Below, in pieces: positions 18,272 through 26,309 of a stretch of 64,000 nt of DNA. The position numbers and the translations under genes were made by a program. A model generated the notes under the pieces. The model did no database searches. It worked only from the letters and a program-made list of their open reading frames with translations, and had not been told where the DNA came from. Position 1 is the first letter of the stretch; each line of letters opens with the position of its first letter. The stretch lies in NCBI RefSeq assembly GCF_017744135.1, contig NZ_JAGHQU010000002.1, forward strand, positions 248,001-312,000, read 5' to 3'. The DNA is from Endozoicomonas sp. G2_2 (GTDB lineage: Bacteria > Pseudomonadota > Gammaproteobacteria > Nevskiales > Salinisphaeraceae).

Positions 18272-19300
18272 TCAGGCGACCTGGCGTTCCTGCGCCGGAT
18301 CGTACTGGCCGCGTGCGGCCGCGCTGTTGCAGCGTGCGCGGTGCAGCAGCGCGCGCTGTGCGGATTCCACATTCGCGGCATCGCCGCGCCAGGCGTCGAG
18401 CGCGGGCTGCTGCAATGCGCGGGCGTAGGAGAAGGTCAGCGTCCAGGGCGCCGCGCCATTATCGATCCGGTTCATGGCATCGAGATGGGCCGTGGCGCTT
18501 TCGTTGCTCTGGCCGCCGGACAGAAACGCCACGCCGGGGACCGACGCCGGCACGCTCGCGTACAGGCAGCGCAGGGTAGCCTGGGCAACCTCGCGCACAT
18601 CGGCCTGTCGCGCGGCATGCTTGCCGGGCAGAACCATGCTGGCCTTGAGGATGAGGCCCGGCAGATGCACGTGCTGTTCGCGCAGTTCGGCGAACAGCCG
18701 CGTGAGCGTTTTTTCGGTCACGTCATGGCAGCGATCGATATCGTGATCGCCGTCGAGCAACACCTCGGGCTCGACGATGGGCACGATGCCGGCTTCCTGA
18801 CAAAGCGCGGCATAGCGGGCCAAGGCATGGGCATTGGCGGCGTAGCAGGCCGCGCTCGGGATGCCGTCGCCGATGGTGATCACCGCTCGCCATTTTGCGA
18901 ACCGTGCCCCCATGGCGTGGTATTCGGCCAGGCGATCACGCAGCCCGTCGAGGCCTTCGGTGACCTTCTCGCCCGGATGACCGGCCAGATCCTTGGCGCC
19001 GGTATCGACCTTGATGCCCGGGATGACGCCGTTGTCGTTCATCATGGTGGCGAAGGGCGTGCCGTCCGCGGTCTTCATGCGCAGCGTTTCGTCGTAGAGA
19101 ATCGCGCCGCTCACGCTTTCGCCGAGGCCGGGCGCCGACAACAGTAACGCGCGATAGTCGCGGCGGTTGTCCTCGGTGTTGTCGATGCCGTAATCCTCGA
19201 ACCGCTTGCCGCAGGTGGGGGTGCTTTCGTCGATCGCCAGCAGGCCCTTGCCGTCGGCGAGCAGTCGCCGGGCGATGTCCTCGAGTGCCTGTGTATCCAT
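18272..19300 (-). CDS. fba: Class I fructose-bisphosphate aldolase
   Basis: The 342-residue protein opens with the class I signature GKGLLAIDESTPTCGKRF. The Schiff-base lysine is in LILKASMVLPGK, and the EVLLDGDHD and SGGQSNESATAHL segments match the active site. Class I aldolase in a cbb operon is less common than the class II CbbA enzyme, but it catalyses the same condensation of triose phosphates, and in the Calvin cycle also forms sedoheptulose bisphosphate. It lies between tkt and prk with short gaps. No fructose-bisphosphatase gene is in the window. Confidence 0.94.
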   Translation of the reverse strand: MDTQALEDIARRLLADGKGLLAIDESTPTCGKRFEDYGIDNTEDNRRDYRALLLSAPGLGESVSGAILYDETLRMKTADGTPFATMMNDNGVIPGIKVDTGAKDLAGHPGEKVTEGLDGLRDRLAEYHAMGARFAKWRAVITIGDGIPSAACYAANAHALARYAALCQEAGIVPIVEPEVLLDGDHDIDRCHDVTEKTLTRLFAELREQHVHLPGLILKASMVLPGKHAARQADVREVAQATLRCLYASVPASVPGVAFLSGGQSNESATAHLDAMNRIDNGAAPWTLTFSYARALQQPALDAWRGDAANVESAQRALLHRARCNSAAARGQYDPAQERQVA

Positions 19301-19330
19301 GATGCTCTCCTCGCGTTCGTTGTATGGGTC

Positions 19331-21412
19331 TTATGCGATTTCGGGCTCGCCGATCAGCTCCAGCACGGCGGCGGTGAGGTGGGCTTCGGTCAGGCCGAAA
19401 TGGCGATACAGATCGGCCGCCGGCGCCGACTCGCCGAAGCGGTCGACGCCCAGCACGCGCCCGCGCGGACCGACGTAATAGCGCCACAGCGCCGGGGTCC
19501 CCGCCTCGATGGCCACCCGTGCTCCGATGCCCGCCGGGAGCACCGATTCGCGGTAGGCGGCATCCTGGTTTTCGAACAGATCCAGGCAGGGCATGGAAAC
19601 CACGCGAATCGCCCGCCCGTCGGCTGCCAGCGTTCGGGCGGCCGCAACCGCGATCGCGACCTCGGAGCCGGTGGCGATGATCAGCGCCTCGGGAGGCTGC
19701 GGCGGGTCATGCAGGACATACCCACCGCGAAGAACGTTCTCGACCGTGGGCACATCGCGTTGCAGATGGGGCAGATCCTGGCGGGACAGGGCGAGAGCGG
19801 TGGGGCCATCGGCGCGCTCGATGGCCGCCTTCCACGCCGCCACGGTTTCCACGTCGTCGGCCGGTCGCCAGACATGCAGGTTGGGAATTAGCCGCAGGCT
19901 CGACAGATGTTCCACCGCCTGGTGTGTCGGGCCGTCTTCGCCGAGCCCGATCGAATCGTGGGTATAGACCAGCACGGTGCGGGCGCGCATCAAGGCGGCC
20001 ATGCGCACGGCATTGCGGGCGTAGTCGGAAAAGGTGAGAAAGGTGGCCGTGAACGGAATATGACCGCCGTGCAGCGCAAGGCCGTTGGCAATCGCGGTCA
20101 TACCGAACTCGCGCACGCCGTAGTGCAGATAGTTGCCGCGATGTGTGGGGGCGCCGAATGCGGTATGGCCGCTCCAGTCGGTCCCGTTCGAGCCGGACAG
20201 ATCGGCCGAACCACCGAACAACTCCGGCAGCCGCGGGGCGAAGAACTCGATTATCGCCTTCGAGGATTTGCGCGTGGCCGTATCGTGGCCTTCGACCTGG
20301 ATGTGATGCAGGTGGCGCATCATGTCCCGTGCCCAGTCCCGCGGCAGGTCGCCCGCCTGGCGGCGCAGGAATTCGGCCGCCGCGTCGGGATGCCGGGCGG
20401 CGTAGCGTTCGAGGCGGCGTTGCCAATCCTGTTCCAGCGCCGCGCCGGTCTCGCGCTTGTCCCATGCGGCATAGATTTCATCGGGCACGGCGAAAGGCAC
20501 GGGGTCGGTCCAGCCCAGTTGCCTGCGACTGGCCTTGATCTCGTCGGGCCCCAGGGCCGCGCCGTGTATGCCCGCCGTACCGTGTTTGTTCGGCGCGCCC
20601 CAGCCGATCACGGTCTGGCAGCAAATGAGGGTGGGGCGGCCCGTGTCGGCGCGTGCGGTATCGATAGCCTGCGCGATCGCGTCGGCATCATGGCCGTCGA
20701 CATCGCGTACCACCTGCCAACCGTAGGCCTCGAAGCGACCGGCGGTGTCGTCGCTGAACCAACCGTCGACCGCGCCGTCGATCGATATGCCGTTGTCGTC
20801 GTAGAACACCACCAGCTTGCCCAGGCCGAGGTGCCCGGCCAGCGAACAGGCCTCGTGCGATACGCCTTCCATGAGGCAGCCGTCGCCGGCCAAGCACCAG
20901 GTCCAGTGATCCACGATATTGTCGCCGTCGCGGTTGAACTCCGCGGCGAGCGCGGTCTCGGCCAGCGCCATGCCGACCGCATTGGCCAGGCCCTGGCCGA
21001 GCGGCCCGGTCGTGGTTTCAACGCCCGGCGTTACGCCGTACTCGGGGTGGCCGGGCGTCTTCGAATGCAGCTGGCGAAAGTTGCGCAGTTCTTCCAGCGG
21101 CAGGTCGTAGCCGGTGAGATGGAGCAGGGCGTACTGGAGCATGCAGCCGTGGCCGTTGGACACGATCAAGCGGTCCCTGTCCGGCCAGTGCGGGTTGGCC
21201 GGGTTGAAACGCATGACATCGTTAACCAGCACTTCGGCAATATCCGCCATGCCCATCGGCATGCCGGGGTGGCCGGAGTTGGCCTGTTCGATGGCGTCCA
21301 TGGCCAGAACGCGCAGCGCGTTGGCCAGCGTGCGTCGGGGCGGTCTCGCGGCGGCCGCCGGCCTGGGCTCGCCCGCTGTTTTCGAACGAGCGGATCGGTC
21401 GCTTGATCTCAT
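19331..21412 (-). CDS. tkt: Transketolase
   Basis: The 693-residue enzyme interconverts sugar phosphates in the regenerative Calvin cycle and pentose phosphate pathway. The thiamine diphosphate domain carries [16 protein letters not shown] and the GDGCLMEG motif, and the pyrimidine domain carries [19 protein letters not shown]. The N-terminus has about 25 extra residues rich in Arg and Ala ahead of the usual [11 protein letters not shown] start. The ATG at 21412 has AGGAGA upstream, so the extension may be real. The gene heads the tkt-fba-prk operon and is divergent from czcI. Confidence 0.95.
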   Translation of the reverse strand: MRSSDRSARSKTAGEPRPAAAARPPRRTLANALRVLAMDAIEQANSGHPGMPMGMADIAEVLVNDVMRFNPANPHWPDRDRLIVSNGHGCMLQYALLHLTGYDLPLEELRNFRQLHSKTPGHPEYGVTPGVETTTGPLGQGLANAVGMALAETALAAEFNRDGDNIVDHWTWCLAGDGCLMEGVSHEACSLAGHLGLGKLVVFYDDNGISIDGAVDGWFSDDTAGRFEAYGWQVVRDVDGHDADAIAQAIDTARADTGRPTLICCQTVIGWGAPNKHGTAGIHGAALGPDEIKASRRQLGWTDPVPFAVPDEIYAAWDKRETGAALEQDWQRRLERYAARHPDAAAEFLRRQAGDLPRDWARDMMRHLHHIQVEGHDTATRKSSKAIIEFFAPRLPELFGGSADLSGSNGTDWSGHTAFGAPTHRGNYLHYGVREFGMTAIANGLALHGGHIPFTATFLTFSDYARNAVRMAALMRARTVLVYTHDSIGLGEDGPTHQAVEHLSSLRLIPNLHVWRPADDVETVAAWKAAIERADGPTALALSRQDLPHLQRDVPTVENVLRGGYVLHDPPQPPEALIIATGSEVAIAVAAARTLAADGRAIRVVSMPCLDLFENQDAAYRESVLPAGIGARVAIEAGTPALWRYYVGPRGRVLGVDRFGESAPAADLYRHFGLTEAHLTAAVLELIGEPEIA

Positions 21413-21490
21413 CGCGCTGTCTCCTGGCTGTACGGGTCGCGCGCCCGACGCGCATCGCGGCTACGAGCGGTTCTGTGCCGCTCTTTTCGA

Positions 21491-21503
21491 TCTCAATATG
21501 AGA
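21491..21503. promoter_or_regulatory. T-N11-A palindrome upstream of tkt
   Basis: TCTCAATATGAGA is a perfect palindrome with the T-N11-A form of a LysR-family site. It lies 79 bases upstream of the transketolase start, a plausible place for a CbbR recognition site. Confidence 0.5.
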
Positions 21504-21514
21504 CAGGCAGGAAA

Positions 21515-21527
21515 TAAGTAAAAATAA
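21515..21527. promoter_or_regulatory. Candidate CbbR site (TNA-N7-TNA) upstream of tkt
   Basis: Read on the minus strand this is TTATTTTTACTTA, which fits TNA-N7-TNA. It is embedded in an AT-rich block resembling that upstream of cbbL, suggesting that the two operons are co-regulated. Confidence 0.4.
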
Positions 21528-21627
21528 ATCTTTGTTGGTTATCCGATAAACGAATCTAATGTCTCGGCACGTTGGATGGACAATCCCGGGGCTTTATTTC
21601 GATCACCGCGATTGACAATGGCTGTGC

Positions 21628-21633
21628 TAGGCT
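21628..21633 (+). promoter_or_regulatory. Candidate extended -10 box of native czcI
   Basis: TAGGCT preceded by TGC ends 7 bases before the czcI ATG. The island czcI has TACGCT preceded by TGG at the same distance, within a shared CTGTG-TA-GCT core. The spacing would give an almost leaderless mRNA, and neither gene has a ribosome binding site. Confidence 0.35.
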
Positions 21634-21640
21634 CGCTGCC

Positions 21641-21985
21641 ATGATCGTTCGGAATGGCCGTTTCCAGCAGCTCATCGCCGTGCTGCTCGTAACGCTTGTG
21701 GCCGTCAGCGCCCAGGCGTGGGCGAGCCACGTCGATTGGCCTGCGCCCCAGGCCGGCGATCATGCCCACGTCGACGTTTCCGCGCTCGACGGCGCCGATG
21801 CGCATATCGACTCGGCCGAGACCACGCACAGCGACCACTGCTCGCATGGTGCCGCCCACCTGCTGGGCCTGCGTTCACACGCCGAAGATGTCGATTTCGC
21901 CGGGTCGGTGCCGCATCGCGCCGAGTGCGGCGACCGCTATACCAGTCTGGCGCACCCGCCCCTGATTGATCCGCCCATCGCCTGA
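21641..21985 (+). CDS. czcI: CzcI-like small metal-responsive periplasmic protein (native copy)
   Basis: The 114-residue protein has a signal peptide ending at AQAWA and a mature part with many His residues, including a SDHCSHGAAHLLG segment. It resembles the CzcI family, small secreted proteins that precede czcC and influence czc expression. A second, clearly related copy lies at 23256-23591, sharing SAQAWASHVDWPA and LIDPPIA. The ATG at 21641 is the start aligned with that copy; an upstream in-frame start exists but would lose the signal peptide. It is intact, yet the operon it once led is broken just downstream. Confidence 0.8.
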   Translation: MIVRNGRFQQLIAVLLVTLVAVSAQAWASHVDWPAPQAGDHAHVDVSALDGADAHIDSAETTHSDHCSHGAAHLLGLRSHAEDVDFAGSVPHRAECGDRYTSLAHPPLIDPPIA

Positions 21986-22052
21986 ACCGTCGTTCTCCGG
22001 CGCATCGCACCGCGACGCGTCGTTTTCGGATTCAACGCGATGAGGATCAATC

Positions 22053-22229
22053 ATGTCCCTGCGTCATACGACGACAGGCACGACCGTCATCGGTCTGTGC
22101 CTGCTTTGGCTTGCGGCGCCCTGTGCTGCCGTAACCCAGATACCCCAACCACTCACGCTCGATGCGGCCCTGTCGTGGGCCGGCGAGTACAACCCCGGCG
22201 TGCGCGCCGCGCGTCGAGCTGTTACGTAG
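22053..22229 (+). pseudogene. czcC: 5' remnant of native czcC, truncated by the island
   Basis: This 58-codon fragment encodes a signal peptide and the start of an outer-membrane efflux factor. Its residues VTQIPQPLTLDAALSWAGEYNP align with VTQIPQPLTLNAALNWASEYNP of the island czcC at 23653. Similarity stops at about position 22215, after which a stop codon comes within five codons. The missing rest of about 375 codons is not found elsewhere in the window. It lies 67 bases after native czcI, the same arrangement as in the island copy. Confidence 0.9.
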
Positions 22230-22396
22230 TTCTGGACCAAGTTCTATGCAGTGTTATAACTAAGCGGAAGACTGGTAGCGGACAACATCCTATTTGCCGC
22301 GTTCCAATTGGATCGATCAGCCTTATCGTACAAGACCATATGATTGATAGCGGCGCGACTAAATCGCCTAGTTGGGTTATGCACAATCCCATTCGG

Positions 22397-23068
22397 CTAG
22401 CTGGCGCTAGATATGTGCCAAGGCTTCGGTTGCCAGCCGGAACAGACATAGGCCGCCCCCCAGAAGAGGCTTTCGCATTCGAATTGCGTAAAGTGTCGCT
22501 TGATCGCCTCAGCGGGTCGCCGGTGAACAATATCGGAGGTTACGCCCGCCGGACGATTGAAGAAAACACCCAACTGCCCGAGCCATTTCGGCCACCGATC
22601 GGGCCATTGCAGTTCGAAGTTAGCAATACGTCCATGCGCCGGGAGCCCGGTAGCTATACACTCGATCAGGGTTTCGTAGCTGGCCACCGTTGAGAGCGCG
22701 AGCGTAGCCAATACGGCGTCTGCGTCATGGATCCGGTAGGTCGTCATGTCGGCCGCGACAAGCTCAACATTTAGCCAGCCCGCTCGTTCGACTCGCCGTC
22801 TGGCGACGCTTAGCATTTCAGGCGTCAGGTCTACGCCAATGATACGCCCGCGGGGACCCACCTTTTCGTGAAGGTGCTTGAAATTTAGACCCGTACCACA
22901 CCCTAGATCCACCACTGTCTCGCCGGCTAGTAAGTGGAGGCGGGATACAGCCTGTCTACGGTAATGGTCGATTCGAAGACCGAACGCGCGATAGAACCAC
23001 AGTCCACCGTCATAGAAAGGTGCCAAGCGAGCATAGCGTTGTCGAAATTCTTCTTTATTAAGAGCCAT
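22397..23068 (-). CDS. Class I SAM-dependent methyltransferase
   Basis: The 223-residue protein has the SAM-binding motif VVDLGCGTG at about residues 53-61, followed by IIGVDLTPEML, which binds the SAM ribose. The N-terminal RYARLAPFYDGGLWFYRAFG stretch resembles UbiE/phospholipid methyltransferase-type small-molecule enzymes. The substrate cannot be told from sequence. It is transcribed away from the island czc operon across a 187-base divergent region. It is the leftmost gene of the island, close to the left junction, and its base composition matches the rest of the island. Confidence 0.82.
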   Translation of the reverse strand: MALNKEEFRQRYARLAPFYDGGLWFYRAFGLRIDHYRRQAVSRLHLLAGETVVDLGCGTGLNFKHLHEKVGPRGRIIGVDLTPEMLSVARRRVERAGWLNVELVAADMTTYRIHDADAVLATLALSTVASYETLIECIATGLPAHGRIANFELQWPDRWPKWLGQLGVFFNRPAGVTSDIVHRRPAEAIKRHFTQFECESLFWGAAYVCSGWQPKPWHISSAS

Positions 23069-23241
23069 TGTAATGCGCCTCCTTCTGATACGTAGTGTGG
23101 TTCATAAAGCCGCAGTAACTTAGTCCTCCTAGGGTATTCGTCGCAGCTAGCAATCCAGCTAAACGGCCCGCGGGACGCAGCACACGTGTCGAAGGGCGAA
23201 TTACAGCGGTAGATGTTTGGCTCGCATTATCAGTTCTGTGG

Positions 23242-23247
23242 TACGCT
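23242..23247 (+). promoter_or_regulatory. Candidate extended -10 box of island czcI
   Basis: TACGCT preceded by TGG ends 8 bases before the ATG of the island czcI. It matches the position of the similar box upstream of native czcI. The surrounding 187-base divergent gap holds no gene. Confidence 0.35.
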
Positions 23248-23255
23248 AAAAACTT

Positions 23256-23591
23256 ATGCCGTTATCCTATGCCAATCTACAGCGACTTGTGGCGATAGTG
23301 CTCACAGTCATTGTGGCTTTAAGCGCCCAAGCGTGGGCGAGCCATGTAGATTGGCCGGCGTTCGACGGTGAGACGTACTCGCACGTAGAATCAACCGCCG
23401 TAGATAATGCCGATACTGGCGTTAGCGCGGACCATAATGACCACTGTAGCCATGCGTCCGCTCATTTAGTTGGGATACAAAGTGACGCGCCGGACATGGG
23501 GCTTCGTGGAATGTCGTCGCGTAACGGGCGTCATCGCGATCTCTATCGCAGCTTGGCCCACACCCCCTTAATCGATCCACCCATAGCCTGA
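23256..23591 (+). CDS. czcI: CzcI-like small metal-responsive periplasmic protein (island copy)
   Basis: The 111-residue protein has a signal peptide ending AQAWA and a His/Asp-rich mature region with DHNDHCSHASAHLVG. It aligns along its length with the native copy at 21641, with identical ends LIDPPIA but diverged middle and codon use. CzcI proteins are thought to modulate czc induction in the periplasm. It leads the complete czcICBA operon of the island. No ribosome binding site precedes the ATG, and the candidate -10 box is only 8 bases away. Confidence 0.8.
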   Translation: MPLSYANLQRLVAIVLTVIVALSAQAWASHVDWPAFDGETYSHVESTAVDNADTGVSADHNDHCSHASAHLVGIQSDAPDMGLRGMSSRNGRHRDLYRSLAHTPLIDPPIA

Positions 23592-23652
23592 ATCTTCTTC
23601 GCCGGGCGCTGCTTCATTGCAGGCGCCTCTTCTATTGCGATGAGGATTCACA

Positions 23653-24951
23653 ATGTATTTCCCCCGTTTTCTCCCGGGCAAAGCTGCCTGTGGACTTTGC
23701 ATGCTATGGGTTTCGCTGTCCGCCTCCGCGGTCACGCAGATACCTCAACCTCTGACTCTCAACGCGGCCCTGAATTGGGCGAGCGAATATAATCCGACGC
23801 TGCGTTCGGCTCGTCTGCGTATTCAACGCCTCGGTGGCGAGGCTATTCACGCGGATGTCCCTGTCCCATCTAATCCGCGCTTGGAACTGGAAGCAGGCCA
23901 GCGCGATCAGCCGAACGGCTCAAGCACCGACATCGGTATCCAGCTCAGCCAAGAATTCTGGATAGCCGGCCAAGGCGGTCTACGCGCAGACGCTGCGACA
24001 AGTAGGTTGGGCGCCGCTCGAGCTGATTACGATTTCCTGGCAGCCACGACGACGGCACGCGTGCGTGCCGCGTTCCTTTCTGTCTTGGTCGCGGAGCAGG
24101 CAGTAAACACCGCCGAGCGCGTCGTTGATACCAACGAGCAGCTCGAGACTTATGCCAAGAAGCGTCTTAACGCAGGCGCGGGTACCCGAATCGAATCCAA
24201 TGCGGCACGTCTTGGGTTGCAGCGAGCACGTGCGTTCGCCGCCGCGGCCCGGGATGCGGCGACCCAAACTCGACTTGAACTCAAGGACCTGCTTGCGATC
24301 GATCCCACGCGTCGGCTCGCCATTCAGGGAGATCTGAGTTTTGCGCTGCTCGATATGCCAAATCGTGATCGCTTGTTGGCGCGTGCCGTCGAGCGGCGCA
24401 CGGACTTGCAGGCCGCTGCGTCGCGCGTGATTGCCGCACGGAAAGAATTGTCACTAGCCAATCGCGAAATCATACCGAACCTCACCGTGTTCGGTTTTTA
24501 CCGCGAAGAAGCGGGTGGTCGTGACAAAGGCGGCTCGGATATTACTGGCGGCGGTATCGGTTTCGAGCTGCCGCTGCTGGATCGCTATGAAGGCGAGCGC
24601 CAGATTGCGACTGCGGAGCTAGCGCAGGCCCAGCTCGATCAGGACAACCTTCAGCGCGAGGTTCGACTTCAAGTGCTTTCGGCCATCAGCGCATATGACG
24701 CCGGACGAGAACGAGCAGATGCGTTGAGTGATGCGGTTTTGGAGGCCGCGGAGAGTTCTCTCGAACTCACCCGGCGCTCATTCGCAGCCGGCAAGGTCGG
24801 GGCAACCGCGATCACGTCTGCCCAGAACAACCTATTTGACGTGCGTCGCGATTATCTCGACGCGCTCGGAGCGCTGGTTACGGCCGGTACCGATCTCGAG
24901 CGCGCCACGGGTGGCTTGCTCGTGATGGACAGCCGCGGAGCATCGCAATGA
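23653..24951 (+). CDS. czcC: Outer-membrane efflux channel CzcC (TolC family)
   Basis: The 432-residue protein has a signal peptide (about 1-26) and two outer-membrane efflux repeats. The first begins LTLNAALNWASEYNPTLRSARL, and the region after residue 220 repeats the pattern, as in TolC-type trimers. It forms the outer-membrane exit of an RND heavy-metal pump. The ATG is preceded by GAGGAT. Its last bases overlap the czcB start by ATGA, so translation is coupled. It is complete, in contrast to the native fragment at 22053. Confidence 0.92.
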   Translation: MYFPRFLPGKAACGLCMLWVSLSASAVTQIPQPLTLNAALNWASEYNPTLRSARLRIQRLGGEAIHADVPVPSNPRLELEAGQRDQPNGSSTDIGIQLSQEFWIAGQGGLRADAATSRLGAARADYDFLAATTTARVRAAFLSVLVAEQAVNTAERVVDTNEQLETYAKKRLNAGAGTRIESNAARLGLQRARAFAAAARDAATQTRLELKDLLAIDPTRRLAIQGDLSFALLDMPNRDRLLARAVERRTDLQAAASRVIAARKELSLANREIIPNLTVFGFYREEAGGRDKGGSDITGGGIGFELPLLDRYEGERQIATAELAQAQLDQDNLQREVRLQVLSAISAYDAGRERADALSDAVLEAAESSLELTRRSFAAGKVGATAITSAQNNLFDVRRDYLDALGALVTAGTDLERATGGLLVMDSRGASQ

Positions 24952-26300
24952 ACAAACATGAACTCATGAGTTATTTCCGAATTCCCACACTACTGCTCTT
25001 TGCCGCGCTCTTGCTGACGGGCTGTGATTCTTTCAGTGCCGGAGCCGACAATTCACGAACCAGCGAAACGTCCAGACAGCCAGCAGAACGCGGCGAACAT
25101 AACGGCCATGACGAAGCCGGGCATGCCAGTGATGAACACGATGACGTCGAAAAAGGCGAACTTGGGTCTGACCACGCTGAAGGCGAAAGTGGCCATGACG
25201 GGCACGGGGAAGAAAATCCGGACAGCGTTAAGCTCAGCGCGGAGCAGTTTCAGCAACTCGACATCGCAATTGGCCAGGCCGAAAGCGGTACAGCGAGTGC
25301 GTCGATCCAAGCGCCAGCGACGCTACATTTCGACGCCGACCGCGTCGCTCGTGTGGGGCCGCGACTGCAAGCCAAGGTAGTCAAAGTAACGGCGGACCTT
25401 GGTGAAGCAGTATCGCGTGGTGAAACACTTGCAGTACTCGATAGTGTCGCCTTAGGCAAGGAAAAGGCGGCATATCTAACAGCGGCCGCGCGCTTTAACA
25501 CGCGCCAGGCCGCCTACGCGAGAGACCGCAAATTGGCTGCGGATCAGATCGTGAGCGATTCGGATCTCGCTGAGTCTCGTGCCGCATACGAACAAGCAAA
25601 GGCGGAGCGACGTGCGAAGCGTGCCGAACTCAAGCTTTACGGCCTCGACAATGCGGCGGTCGATGCAATTCGCAGTGGTGGGGACGAGCCTTTGTCGCGA
25701 CTTGAGTTGGTTGCGCCCCGCGACGGCGTTATCGCGAAACGCGATCTGGTTGCTGGCCAAACACTTGGTGCTAACGAAACACCGATCCATGTCGTCGATA
25801 ACACACGGATGTGGTTGATGATCGATGCTGCGGAGCAAGCGCTGCCGTACTTAAAAAAAGGTCAGAAAGTGAGTTTCACGGTACGACCATTGCCGGATGA
25901 AAGCTTTATAGGGGTGATCGACTGGATCTCGCCCCAGCTCGACGAACAGGCCAGAACGGTGCGTGTGCGTGCCGTCGTCGAAAACCCTGATGGTTTGCTT
26001 AGAGCCGGCATGTTTGCCGATGCCGATATCGACGCCGGGGCGTCTAGCGGTAAGCGCTCACGTATAGCGCTTGTTCCCGTGGATGCAGTGCAACAAATCG
26101 GTGAGCGCGAAGGCGTGTTTCTGCCAGCTGGACCCGAGGGCGCTTACACGTTTCAACCGGTAAGCACCGGCTCAGAAAATCAAGGCCAGGTAGAAATCCG
26201 GCAGGGGATTCAAGCTGGCGACACCTTGGTTGTGCGCGGCGCATTCGATCTGAAAGCTGCGCTTACCGCCGGTGGCCGTAGCGCCGCACACAGCCACTAG
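24948..26300 (+). CDS. czcB: Periplasmic adaptor lipoprotein CzcB (RND membrane fusion protein)
   Basis: The 450-residue protein has a lipoprotein signal with lipobox LLTGC near residues 23-27. A His/Asp/Glu-rich segment (about residues 40-90, with HNGHDEAGHASDEHDD) follows and may bind metal ions. The barrel-sandwich, alpha-hairpin and beta-barrel domains of membrane fusion proteins come next, including RLELVAPRDGVIAKRDLVAG and MWLMIDAAEQALPYLKKG. It links the inner-membrane pump CzcA to CzcC. The gene overlaps czcC and lies 9 bases before czcA. Confidence 0.92.
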   Translation: MNKHELMSYFRIPTLLLFAALLLTGCDSFSAGADNSRTSETSRQPAERGEHNGHDEAGHASDEHDDVEKGELGSDHAEGESGHDGHGEENPDSVKLSAEQFQQLDIAIGQAESGTASASIQAPATLHFDADRVARVGPRLQAKVVKVTADLGEAVSRGETLAVLDSVALGKEKAAYLTAAARFNTRQAAYARDRKLAADQIVSDSDLAESRAAYEQAKAERRAKRAELKLYGLDNAAVDAIRSGGDEPLSRLELVAPRDGVIAKRDLVAGQTLGANETPIHVVDNTRMWLMIDAAEQALPYLKKGQKVSFTVRPLPDESFIGVIDWISPQLDEQARTVRVRAVVENPDGLLRAGMFADADIDAGASSGKRSRIALVPVDAVQQIGEREGVFLPAGPEGAYTFQPVSTGSENQGQVEIRQGIQAGDTLVVRGAFDLKAALTAGGRSAAHSH

Positions 26301-26309
26301 GAGGGCGCC

